Below are positions 55,530 to 64,000 of a DNA stretch of 64,000 bases, one piece after another. The stretch covers positions 88,648,888 through 88,712,887 of the forward strand of contig NC_083571.1 of NCBI RefSeq assembly GCF_027579695.1, in the 5' to 3' direction. A model generated the notes under the pieces. The model ran no database searches. It was not told the DNA's origin and worked only from the letters and a program-made list of their open reading frames with translations. The DNA comes from Neoarius graeffei. Taxonomy: Eukaryota > Chordata > Actinopteri > Siluriformes > Ariidae. Position 1 is the stretch's first letter; each line of letters begins with the position of its first letter. The position numbers and the translations under genes were made by a program.

Positions 55530-55608
55530 GAGCAGTATGAAGAAGCTGTGGTGAATAATGTTGGGGAGAATAACATTAACTCTGAAGTGGATGGACTTGA
55601 CACGTCAG
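55530..55608 (+). CDS. trappc8: TRAPPC8 exon 6 (linker, codons 258-284)
   Basis: The acceptor is gatacag|GAGCAG, phase 0, and the donor TCAG|gtgact, phase 1. The 79-nt exon encodes EQYEEAVVNNVGENNINSEV and DGLDTS, an acidic linker weakly matching the NxxLxSLDGLDNEV region of the human protein. Homology is thin. The exon is supported mainly by its splice sites, by phase continuity with exons 5 and 7, and by the 89-bp intron that follows. Confidence 0.88.
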
Positions 55609-55697
55609 GTGACTTTTGCATGGAACTCCAATGTTGAACACGTTTTTAATCGTGAAAATGTTTCTTTAATATTCTGATGTTCTCCTCACCTTTACAG

Positions 55698-55951
55698 ATG
55701 CAATCACTAATACCCATCTGCTGAAACTGGACCAGACAGCTGACCCAGGCTATCCTTGCAACCCCCGTGAGGCTATGAACAGTGTGGATGTGGATTTATC
55801 AAGGTCACAGAAACAGACCCCCACATCACAGGCTCACGGTGTCTGCTTAACCCTCAATGACCACGACCGCATCCGCCAGTTCATCCAGGAGTTCACCTTC
55901 AGAGGACTGTTGCCCCACATCGAGAAAAACATCCGCCAGCTCAATGACCAG
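55698..55951 (+). CDS. trappc8: TRAPPC8 exon 7 (codons 284-368)
   Basis: The acceptor is tttacag|ATGCAA. The first half is variable, and the second half encodes GVCLTLNDHDRIRQFIQEFT and FRGLLPHIEKNIRQLNDQ, nearly identical across vertebrates. The donor is GACCAG|gtgtgt, phase 0, followed by a pyrimidine-rich and TATG-repeat stretch into which a Tc1 element has inserted 66 bp downstream. Confidence 0.96.
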
Positions 55952-56017
55952 GTGTGTTCTCTCGCGCGCGCTCTCTCTCTCATATGTATGTATGTGTATG
56001 TACTGTATGTATGTATA

Positions 56018-57609
56018 CAACCCCGATTCCAAAAAAGTTGGGACAAAGTACAGATTGTAAATAAAAACGGAATGCAATGATGTGGAAGTTTCAAAATTTC
56101 ATATTTTATTCAGAATAGAACATAGATGACATATCAAATGTTTAAACTGAGAAAATTTGTCATTTAAAGAGAAAAATTAGGTGATTTTTAAATTTCATGA
56201 CAACACAACACATCTCAAAGTTGGGACAAGGCCATGTTTACCACTGTGAGACATCCCCTTTTCTCTTTACAACAGTCTGTAAACGTCTGGGGACTGAGGA
56301 GACAAGTTGCTCAAGTTTAGGGATAGGAATGTTAACCCATTCTTGTCTAATGTAGGATTCTAGTTGCTCAACTGTCTTAGGTCTTTTTTTGTCTTATCTT
56401 CCGTTTTATGATGCGCCAAATGTTTTCTATGGGTGAAAGATCTGGACTGCAGGCTGGCCAGTTCAGTACCCGGACCCTTCTTCTACGCAGCCATGATGCT
56501 GTAATTGATGCAGTATGTGGTTTGGCATTGTCATGTTGGAAAATGCAAGGTCTTCCCTGAAAGAGACGTCGTCTGGATGGGAGCATATGTTGCTCTAGAA
56601 CCTGGATATACCTTTCAGCATTGATTGGTGTCTTTCCAGATGTGTAAGCTGCCCATGCCACACGCACTAATGCAACCCCATCCCATCAGAGATGCAGGCT
56701 TCTGAACTGGGCGCCGATAACAACTTGGGTCGTCCTTCTCCTCTTTAGTCCGAATGACACGGCGTCCATGATTTCTATAAAGAACTTCAAATTTTGATTC
56801 ATCTGACCACAGAAGAGTTTTCCACTTTGCCACAGTCCATTTTAAATGAGCCTTGGCCCAGAGAAGACATCTGCGCTTCTGGATCATGTTTAGATACGGC
56901 TTCTTCCTTGAACTATAGAGTTTTAGCTGGCAACGACGGGTGGCACGGTGAATTGTGTTCTCTAGAAATATTCCTGAGCCCATTTTGTGATTTCCAATAC
57001 AGAAGCATGCCTGTATGTGATGCAGTGCCGTCTAAGGGCCCGAAGATCACGGGCACCCAGTATGGTTTTCCGGCCTTGACCCTTACGCACAGAGATTCTT
57101 CCAGATTCTCTGAATCTTTTGATGATATTATGCACTGTAGATGATATGTTCAAACTCTTTGCAATTTTACACTGTCGAACTCCTTTCTGATATTGCTCCA
57201 CTATTTGTCGGCGCAGAATTAGGGGGATTGGTGATCCTCTTCCCATCTTTACTTCTGAGAGCCACTGCCACTCCAAGATGCTCTTTTTATACCCAGTCAT
57301 GTTAATGACCTATTGCCAATTGACCTAATGAGTTGCAATTTGTTCCTCCAACTGTTCCTTTTTTTGTACCTTTAACTTTTCCAGCCTCTTATTGCCCCTG
57401 TCCCAACTTTTTTGAGATGTGTTGCTGTCATGAAATTTCAAATGAGCCAATATTTGGCATGAAATTTCAAACTGTCTCACTTTCGACATTTGATATGTTG
57501 TCTATGTTCTATTGTGAATACAATATCAGTTTTTGAGATTTGTAAATTATTGCATTCTGTTTTTATTTACAATTTGTACTTTGTCCCAACTTTTTTGGAG
57601 TCGGGGTTG
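56018..57609 (-). mobile_element. Tc1/mariner element in intron 7
   Basis: Ends CAACCCCGATTCCAAAAAAG and TTTTTTGGAGTCGGGGTTG, with TA on both flanks, inserted in a TATG-repeat stretch 66 bp after the exon 7 donor. The subterminal inverted repeats extend further (AGTTGGGACAAAGTACA...). It makes up 86% of the intron. Confidence 0.93.
56390..57246 (-). pseudogene. Tc1-like transposase, frameshifted
   Basis: Start MGRGSPIPLILRRQIVEQYQ at 57246 (the upstream in-frame ATGs lack homology). The HTH contains KSLNISSTVHNIIKRF. Catalytic motifs: LWSDESKFEV (Asp), FQHDNAKPHTA (Asp) and CSPDLSPIENIW (Glu). At least two frameshifts (near 56965 and 56640) split it into three frames, so no active enzyme can be made. 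Confidence 0.88.
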
Positions 57610-57611
57610 TA

Positions 57612-57813
57612 TGTATAAAAGCACTTTTTCTCTTGAATGCATGAAAAATATTAGCATTGATTGAGTACGTGGTGTTTTAGCGTCACATTTAGCTCCGAGT
57701 TTTCTTCAGTCTTAGACTTTTGCCGACGTTGGACATCATTGTGAAGCAAATGAAATTCCTTAAGTTCTTATCTTTTCAGCTCCTTGATGAACCCTTTCTG
57801 TGTCTCCTTGTAG
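57612..57813. other. End of intron 7
   Basis: Unique intron sequence leading to the exon 8 acceptor; with 55952-56017 it is what remains of the pre-insertion intron of about 270 bp. Confidence 0.5.
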
Positions 57814-57929
57814 TTGGTGTCAAGGAAAGGGTTAAGTAGATCTCTGTTCTCTGCTACAAAGAAGTGGTTTGGGGGTGGCAAGGTTCCAGAGAAGAGCATT
57901 GCAGAACTAAAAAATACTTCAGGACTGCT
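57814..57929 (+). CDS. trappc8: TRAPPC8 exon 8 (codons 369-407)
   Basis: The acceptor is ccttgtag|TTGGTG. Encodes LVSRKGLSRSLFSATKKWFG, then GGKVPEKSIAELKNTSGLL. The donor is CTGCT|gtgagt, phase 2. It matches the basic, Ser/Lys-rich segment after the IRQLNDQ motif in vertebrate TRAPPC8. Confidence 0.95.
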
Positions 57930-58059
57930 GTGAGTGTGCAGATATTACACACTTGTTTGTTTTCAACCCTTTCACCTTCCCTACTTCAGTGTGACTGGAA
58001 TAGCGGTCTGCCATGGTGAATGGGTTAAGAAATGCTAATTTAATCTTTTGTGACCTCAG

Positions 58060-58210
58060 ATACCCCCCAGAAGCCCCTGAGCTGCAAATTAGGAAGATGG
58101 CTGACCTGTGCTTTCTGGTTCAGCACTATGAGCTGGCTTACAGCTGCTACCACACCGCCAAGAAGGACTTCCTCTCTGACCAGGCCATGCTGTATGCTGC
58201 TGGAGCATTG
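58060..58210 (+). CDS. trappc8: TRAPPC8 exon 9 (codons 407-457)
   Basis: The acceptor is gacctcag|ATACCC. Encodes YPPEAPELQIRKMADLCFLV, QHYELAYSCYHTAKKDFLSD and QAMLYAAGAL, among the most conserved parts of the protein and helical-repeat-like. The donor is GCATTG|gttaga, phase 0. Intron 8 is 130 bp. Confidence 0.97.
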
Positions 58211-58299
58211 GTTAGACAGACGCACGCACGTACATGCACAGTAGACACGTGGCTAGCTTTGATGCACTCGCGTGTTCTAAACCTTTTTGTGTTTTGTAG

Positions 58300-58400
58300 G
58301 AGATGGCTGCTGTATCGGCGTTTCTCCAGAGTGGAGCTCCCAGGCCATACCCTGCCCACTACATGGAGACTGCCATCCAGACATATCGAGATGTCTGCAA
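58300..58400 (+). CDS. trappc8: TRAPPC8 exon 10 (codons 458-491)
   Basis: The acceptor is ttttgtag|GAGATG. Encodes EMAAVSAFLQSGAPRPYPAH, then YMETAIQTYRDVCK. The donor is TGCAA|gtatga, phase 2. It is separated from exon 9 by an 89-bp intron. Confidence 0.97.
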
Positions 58401-59266
58401 GTATGACGTGGATATTTTTTTAAATTTAATACACTGTTACCATTTTTGTTCATGTGTTGTGGCGAAATACATTCTGCCCCTGAGACATAACGTTTTCCCC
58501 TGTGACTCTGACCTTCAAAAGCACACTAACAACGACACAGCATTCACCTCATTAACATTGCTTCATCACACAACACGCAACACCTGCGAACGCTGATTGG
58601 GGGAGTGGCCACGCATGGTTGACGAAGCGCTTGCTTTAAAATGTCATTATGCTGCATCCGTAGCTAGGAGGGAGTGTAGCGCAGCAGAGCAGTACAGAGC
58701 TCCGTTTGGTTCCTGTGCGAGCAAAGCGTGAAGGTGCGATTCTGGAGTAGGAGCTAAACCGAGTGGAAGACTTGTACATTGTTGCCGATGACGGAAATTG
58801 CGGCGGAGATTGCAAGCCGACCCAAGCAAGATTTCCGTGACGGAGGAACATCGCAAGCCACAGGTGAGAGGGGCTAATAGCGACTTCAAGCCTGATGCGG
58901 GAAGCGGATGGCTAAGGTCTGTTGAAGCTTCGGATCCAGGACAGTCTAGTTTACGCAGCCAGCTCCAGAACTGTGAGTTAAACCGTAATCCACACGCCCC
59001 TTGCTGCTCGTTTACCAAGCGCTACAACTGACTGGAACTACAAACGCGCTCTCCCTCTACACACGCTAACATTCACAAACATACAAGCACACACATACAC
59101 ACCCACACATGAACACTGGGTTTACACGACATTTTTGTTTATTTTTCATGCCCCTTTCGCCGTATTGGGAGCATAAGGTTGTTATGGAGTTGTATTGATG
59201 CCATTATTATTATTATTTTTTTGTGAATAAGTAAACAGAATATACACGTTTAAAACCTACTTTTCG
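58401..59266. other. Intron 10, left part, unresolved
   Basis: CpG-containing stretch 58560-59040 with open frames on both strands and no recognised domain; it could be an old retroelement. Nothing firm. Confidence 0.3.
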
Positions 59267-59269
59267 TTA

Positions 59270-60194
59270 GGCCCCGGTCACACCGCCTGAACTTTGCTGG
59301 AGTGTTCCTTGAACGGTAGGGGGGGGGGGGCCAAATTTCGACAACGCTCGTCACCACGCACAAAATGGGGGAAAAAATCGAAAACACGGGCGTTGGCTTA
59401 GCAGTGCACCGCTGAAGCCGGCGTTGCTTTAGCATTGGTTTAGCGGTGACGCGAGCGTTGGTATAGCGGCGTTCTGCGCATGCGGGCTTTGGCTCGGCGG
59501 GGGTATAAAGTTGGTTTAGCACCAATCATAGCAAGTCTCTCAGCATCCATGGTGATAGTTTTACTGTAACTTTGAGCAAATTCGATATAGATGAGGTCTG
59601 AACTCAACGGCAGCTTGATTCCAAATGAGCTCCTGGTCCATTTCTCCCCGTATTTATAGCCAAATTCTGGTCCCGCTCCGACACCTCTATACCAACGCCA
59701 AACCAAAGTTCATTGCTGCCATGGATAGCTGCTTCAACGCCCGACACCGTTCCAGCAACCCCGTGTCCGCTCGTAAAACGCTTACAACCGCTCCACCGAA
59801 GTTTGTGCAACGTTTAATCGCCGCCCGGGCAACGCTGGCGAAGCAGCGGTGGTCCAGCGTTCAAGATTTCTGCGTTGGCCTAGCGGACCCAAGCGTCCAT
59901 GAACTTGCGTCTAGCGGTGCCAAACTTTGACTGGGCGTTGGTGGAGCGGGGGTGAACTTTGCCGGGGCGGAAAATTGCCCCCTCCTCACCACTCGCAATA
60001 TTTTGTGCAGCTCAAAACTTTCGGAGCGGTAGGAGGGCCCCTCGAGAAACATCAGCGGTGGCCGAGCATATACGGCGTTGCTTTAATGGGGACCAACTTT
60101 TGTTAAACGGTGGTGAACGGTTACGAGCGGTGATGAATTTTTTTTCACCGCTCCAGGAACGCTCCAGCAAAGTTCGGGCGGTGTGACCTGGGCC
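59270..60194. mobile_element. Harbinger-type element, GGCCCCGGTCACACCGC termini
   Basis: Left GGCCCCGGTCACACCGCC, right GGCGGTGTGACCTGGGCC. The inverted repeats extend about 40 bp (AACTTTGCTGGAG). TTA on both flanks (59267-59269, 60195-60197). The interior is rich in GCGTTGG and GCGGTG words and has open frames on both strands that look compositional. Confidence 0.88.
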
Positions 60195-60197
60195 TTA

Positions 60198-60714
60198 TTG
60201 TTTTATTATTGCTGGCGGTGGTTACTTTTAGTTAAGTGGCAGGATTTTGGGCCTGCCTGGCACCCGAACTAAATTTATACTTGAACCTTGGGTAGCACCG
60301 TTAGTGTGTGTACTCAAAGCGTGCACATGAACGGTTTTAGTAGCAATAGCAGGCTAGCGTCAAATGTAGCCTGCTATTTGACATGTAACTTTTACTACAG
60401 ATTATGTTGCCTAAGTAATAAGTGAATGATCAACAGTTTAAATGTAAACTTATCGTGATTATTTAGTTGTAATATTAGTCAGATTTGGTGTAACATGATG
60501 TTCATGACAGGAAGGAAATGATGGCGTCCTTGTCATCTGGGACATTTGACACTGCGTTTTGACATTTCGTGCATGGAAAATTTAATTTTGATTTTAGCAG
60601 CCGAGGGTGGTGTTTTGAGAATAGTGAGGGAAAACAAATCACATGAATTAGGTTTCAATTTGAATGAGAAAAGAGGCAAACACATTTTTGTAAACAAAAA
60701 TAAGATGCCGTCTG
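60198..60714. other. Intron 10, nothing recognised
   Basis: Unique-looking intron between the Harbinger element and the LINE insertion. Confidence 0.3.
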
Positions 60715-60728
60715 AATAAGAGTATATT

Positions 60729-61167
60729 CGTCTCGTCTCGTCTTCTTCCGCTTATCCGGGACCGGGTCGCGGAGGCAGCAGTCTAAGCATGGAAGCCCAA
60801 ACTTACCTTTCCCCAGACACCTCGGCCAGCTCCTCGGGAAGAACACCGAGGCGTTCCCAGGCCAGCCGAGAGACATAGTCCCTCCAGCGTGTCCTGGGTC
60901 TTCCCCGGGGCCTCCTCCCGGGGGGACATGCCTGGAACACCTCCCCAGGGAGGCGTCCAGGAGGCATCCGAAAAAGATGCCCGAGCCACCTCAGCTGGTT
61001 CCTCTCGATGTGGAGGAGCAGCGGCTCTACTCCGAGCTCCTCCCGAGTGACTGTGCTTCTCACCCTATCTCTAAGGGAGCGCCCAGCCACCCTGCGAAGG
61101 AAACTCATTTCAGCCGCTTGTATCCGCGATCTTGTTCTTTCTGTCATTACCCAAAGCTCATGACCAT
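60729..61167 (-). mobile_element. 5'-truncated LINE with perfect 14-bp TSD
   Basis: The TSD AATAAGAGTATATT lies at 60715-60728 and 61168-61181. The minus strand encodes the ORF2 C-terminus (SYGHELWVMTERTRSRIQ, RWLGHLFRMPPGRLPGEV, GRPRTRWRDYVSRLAW). The 3' end carries a short (AGACG)n tail. It is truncated to 439 bp. Confidence 0.92.
60803..61167 (-). pseudogene. LINE ORF2 C-terminal fragment
   Basis: One open frame of about 120 residues from the truncation point to GER near 60803, then a shift and stop. Motifs WLGHLFRMP and GRPRTRWRDYV are the conserved C-terminal ORF2 block of fish non-LTR elements (Rex1/Babar-like by memory). The reverse-transcriptase core is absent. Confidence 0.85.
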
Positions 61168-61279
61168 AATAAGAGTATATTAAATAGTGTAAATGAAAAG
61201 TTTTGAATTTTTTTTTTTTTTAAAGTAACTTGGACTTTATAATCTGTCTCTAGATTTACTTTTTGTGCGTGTCTTGTAG

Positions 61280-61385
61280 GAACATGGTTCTGGCTGAGCG
61301 CTGTGCTCTGTTGAGTGCGGAGATACTGAAGAGTCAGGGCAAATACTCCGAAGCTGCAGCTCTCCTCATCAAGATGACCAGTGAG
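61280..61385 (+). CDS. trappc8: TRAPPC8 exon 11 (codons 491-526)
   Basis: The acceptor is tcttgtag|GAACAT. Encodes NMVLAERCALLSAEILKSQG, then KYSEAAALLIKMTSE. The donor is GTGAG|gtgagt, phase 0. A 5'-truncated LINE lies about 110 bp upstream of this acceptor. Confidence 0.97.
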
Positions 61386-61492
61386 GTGAGTGGATTTATT
61401 TAATAATAATTAAAAAAAATAGTTTGGCAAGGTGTAACTGTGCATTTGAGTATAATTTGAAATATTTATGAAATTAGTTTTGATGGTGTTAA

Positions 61493-62248
61493 AGGTAGAC
61501 TGCCTTTCAGATTTTTCAAGTGTAGGTCATAAAAAGAATTTTCCCCGACACCCAATTATTTTTGTTTAGTGGACCAAAAGCTACTGAATTCGAATCGCGG
61601 ACTTCCAATTTTATTTTATTTATTTTTTTTATAGAACAATTAATGAATTTAGGGCCACATGGCCCTAAATTCTCCACTTTTTTTTTTTTTCCTTGCTTCA
61701 CCATGACACAATACAAGAAACTGCCATGCATCATGTTCCCTGTTCACGCAAGGCATTGTGGGATACAAATTTGAAACGGGAGAGAACAATGGAGGGTGCA
61801 AATGAAACTGGAAAGACCAACTAACGGAAAGCAAGAAGAAAAGACGTTATGTTGCGAAGGAAACGCAGGACCAAACTAATAAATATCGGCGGTCAGCGAA
61901 CACCTTGGTGTGATCAGCTGTTCGTTTAGTGACAATGATGTAACGGTCAGTGCACGGTCAAGGTAAACCTGTAGATGGCAGTAATGCAGCACTGGATGCC
62001 AGCTGCCGTCAAACCCAAAAGTTGAAGATGAAGGGAAGCGTGCGAGTATGCACACGGACTTGGTCTGTCTGCTCGACTGTGCGAAGCGAGCGATTTCATG
62101 CATGTTATTTGCTAGGGACCCCCCTCAAATTAAATAACTTCCCAGCCACAGAATGGCCTGGGGTTTTTTGTTTTTAAGATATTACAGAAATAAACATCAC
62201 AATGACGAAATTTCACCGATTTTTATGAACTCGAAAGGCCGTCTACTT
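61493..62248. mobile_element. TTAA-target element, uninterrupted copy
   Basis: Ends AGGTAGACTGCCTTTC and GAAAGGCCGTCTACTT, with TTAA on both flanks (61489-61492, 62249-62252). Inverted relative to 22688-26019 and lacking the hAT found there. 756 bp, no transposase. Confidence 0.82.
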
Positions 62249-62367
62249 TTAATTCATTCCTCTCTGATATTCTTTATAATCCTTATTGTCGTTTGAATCA
62301 GAATGGTGTGCATTTCAGTTGTGAGGATTCAGTATTTTGTATTTGTAATCTGTTTTGTCCATGACAG

Positions 62368-62499
62368 GACTCTGACCTGCGGAGTGCGCTCTTACTGGAG
62401 CAGGCGGCTCACTGCTTCATTAATATGCGCAGCCCCATGGTGAGAAAGTTTGCCTTCCACATGATCCTGTCAGGCCACCGTTTCAGCAAAGCCGGACAG
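62368..62499 (+). CDS. trappc8: TRAPPC8 exon 12 (codons 527-570)
   Basis: The acceptor is catgacag|GACTCT. Encodes DSDLRSALLLEQAAHCFINM, then RSPMVRKFAFHMILSGHRFS and KAGQ. The donor is GGACAG|gtgaga, phase 0 at both ends (132 nt). Confidence 0.97.
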
Positions 62500-62979
62500 G
62501 TGAGACCGAGCCTTTCTGAGTACCACTGCTGTTCATATCTGAATGTCTGTCTGGGCCAAACCGATACCTGCTGTCCGTTTTTAAGGTGGTTTTAGGGTGG
62601 TGGTGGTGGTATTTCCGCTGTTCTAGTTCTGGAGAAGGTGCCTTTTCAAGTGTAGATGGATAAATTCTACAGCAATCGAAAATGCTACCTGACTGGAACC
62701 AAGACCCAGTAGTTTCAGGAGCTTGAGAGAAGTGTCCTTTTGGCAACATTGACAATACAAGCATGCATAATGATTCTATTCTTTTTGACCCCTGCGTCAG
62801 TGCAAAAGCGTGCGAGAACTGATTTTTCTATCAGTCTGTACCGACTTGGTTTTCTTTGCATATTCCATTATTTGGTGTAGGAAAAGGTGTATGTGCATGC
62901 ACAAAGATGATTCCCAAGTTTCAGAAAGTCTTGAGTTTCCACCTCATACAGCGTGCATTATTCTTGTCTTGGTATGCAG
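62500..62979. other. Intron 12
   Basis: 480-bp intron with no repeat recognised. Confidence 0.4.
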
Positions 62980-63204
62980 AAGAGACACGCATTGCGGTGT
63001 TACTGCCAGGCCATGCAGGTGTATAAAGGGAAGGGCTGGACTCTTGCTGAGGATCACATCAACTTCACTATCGGTCGACAGTCCTTCACTCTGCGCCAGG
63101 CCGAGAACGCCATAGCAGCCTTCCGGCATATTCTCCTTGGCGACAGTAAGCAGTCTGCCACGCAGCAGAGCGCCTTCCTCAGGGAATACCTTTATGTGTA
63201 CAAG
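62980..63204 (+). CDS. trappc8: TRAPPC8 exon 13 (codons 571-645)
   Basis: The acceptor is ggtatgcag|AAGAGA. Encodes KRHALRCYCQAMQVYKGKGW, TLAEDHINFTIGRQSFTLRQ and SAFLREYLYVYK. The donor is TACAAG|gtaaga at 63205, phase 0. The last TRAPPC8 exon in the window; 63206-64000 is intron. Confidence 0.97.
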
Positions 63205-64000
63205 GTAAGAGGCTAATGTCTGTTACATACAGTGTGTGTGTATAGCTAATGGCAGTGTTGTGCCTGGTTAGAAAAGTGCATCATGTATTGTGGCTGGTTA
63301 AATATATTGGAGAAAACCTGGGCTATATAGGGGGGAAGAAAGAGCCTGCCATGCTGGACTGGATATTTGGAGAATTTTAGTTTAACCCGTGTTGAATGTT
63401 CCTTGAGTTCATTCAGCTAGCAGAAGTGATGGATGATGTAAGTGAAGGTCAGTGTTTTAAACTTGGCTCCGTGGGTGCCAAATTAAACATGTGGTTGGAA
63501 GTAAGGAACTACATCTGTTCTACAAATCCTCGAGATTCATGAACTCTTAATGGAAAACACAGCCATGTCTTGTACCACAATAGACTGTGAAGTACTTATA
63601 AGAAATGAAACACACACATTTTTTGTTTTGGCTGATGTAGGTGGATCTTTATAGCAGTTGGACGCAGATTATAAAACCGGTGGTGGAGTCAAACCCTCTG
63701 AGAGCATAATTCAGAAAGGAATGAGATTTTTTTTCTTTTTTTTTTTTTTTTTAAATGGGGTCATGTGAGAGCAGAATCTTCTGCACTGGGAGGTGTGAAG
63801 GGTAAAAGCGAATCCATTAATAAAACCACTTTGGTCAGAGGTAAGGGTTTTTTTTGCTGCTTTTGAGGAAAAAATGTAATGGTGGCTTCAGCTTTTTACT
63901 TGCTCACCAGCAGAAGTGCAAGTTTACCAATGCTGTCTGGAACACCCGGCTTCTGATTGATTTGTGGCACTGAAATGGCTTTAGACAGCTTGTCTACTGA
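63205..64000. other. Start of intron 13
   Basis: Begins at the gtaaga donor. No further TRAPPC8 exon could be recognised before the window ends. A T-run lies at about 63737-63751. Confidence 0.5.

Larger units (their letters stand above)
5920..63204 (+). other. trappc8: TRAPPC8 gene, 5' half (13 coding exons)
   Basis: TRAPPC8 is the metazoan Trs85 homologue, a subunit specific to TRAPPIII. That complex activates Rab1/Ypt1 and acts in ER-Golgi traffic and autophagy. Identity rests on long matches to the remembered vertebrate protein in many exons, e.g. VANVITAGDYDLNIS-like (exon 2), YPKWFIPNTLKYYVLLHD (exon 4), DHDRIRQFIQEFTFRGLLPH (exon 7), PPEAPELQIRKMADLCFLVQ (exon 9) and ALRCYCQAMQVYKGKGW (exon 13). 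All 12 introns are GT-AG and the phases chain without a break to 645 codons. The 3' half of the gene is outside the window. Residues about 258-345 (exon 6 and the first part of exon 7) are an acidic, poorly conserved linker. Introns 6 and 9 are 89 bp each, while introns 1, 2 and 4 are swollen by transposons. No frameshift or stop is seen in the exons, so the gene looks functional. Confidence 0.96.

Noticed and set aside
58647-59018. Frames on both strands in intron 10
   Set aside because: No recognisable domain; GC-rich composition explains the open length.

Overview
The window is nuclear DNA of a vertebrate, almost certainly a teleost fish. It holds one multi-exon protein gene whose encoded peptides match TRAPPC8 (subunit 8 of the TRAPP tethering complex), surrounded by a very dense layer of fish-type repeats: Tc1/mariner, hAT, PIF/Harbinger, TTAA-target (Kolobok/piggyBac-like) and ISL2EU-like DNA transposons, V-SINE-like retroposons and truncated LINEs. 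A siluriform or other otophysan fish is a guess from repeat style, not shown by the sequence. No rRNA gene, functional tRNA gene, CRISPR array or prokaryotic feature was seen.

Layout. 1-5690 is intergenic and repeat-filled: a hAT splits an (AT)n tract, and SINEs sit inside other repeats. 5690-5919 is a CpG-rich promoter and 5'UTR region. TRAPPC8 runs on the + strand from the ATG at 5920 to the last exon in the window, which ends at 63204. Thirteen coding exons are resolved, all with GT-AG junctions and matching phases: 5920-6076, 28775-28969, 42652-42741, 43148-43322, 51619-51772, 55530-55608, 55698-55951, 57814-57929, 58060-58210, 58300-58400, 61280-61385, 62368-62499 and 62980-63204. They sum to 1935 nt, or 645 codons, roughly the N-terminal 45% of a protein of about 1,435 residues in human. 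The remaining exons lie beyond the window.

The introns are large (intron 1 is 22.7 kb, intron 2 13.7 kb, intron 4 8.3 kb) because of nested transposons. Element boundaries were placed from inverted termini and target-site duplications (TSDs): 8 bp for hAT, TTA/TAA for Harbinger, TTAA for Kolobok/piggyBac-like, TA for Tc1, AT for ISL2EU-like. Several insertions form Russian dolls up to three levels deep, and in some cases a second copy in the same window supplies the uninterrupted site.

The most unusual material is coding sequence carried by small elements: a RecQ-like helicase N-terminus inside an 877-bp element with a perfect 9-bp TSD; three THAP zinc-finger exons, two of them each cut by a different transposon; Harbinger elements keeping first-exon reading frames; and a 92-bp hAT-type MITE present twice with perfect TSDs. 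The transposases seen are all broken. For the host gene, the points of most functional interest are a (GT)8 tract inside the acceptor region of exon 3 (an in-frame 90-nt exon) and a Tc1 insertion 66 bp after the exon 7 donor.
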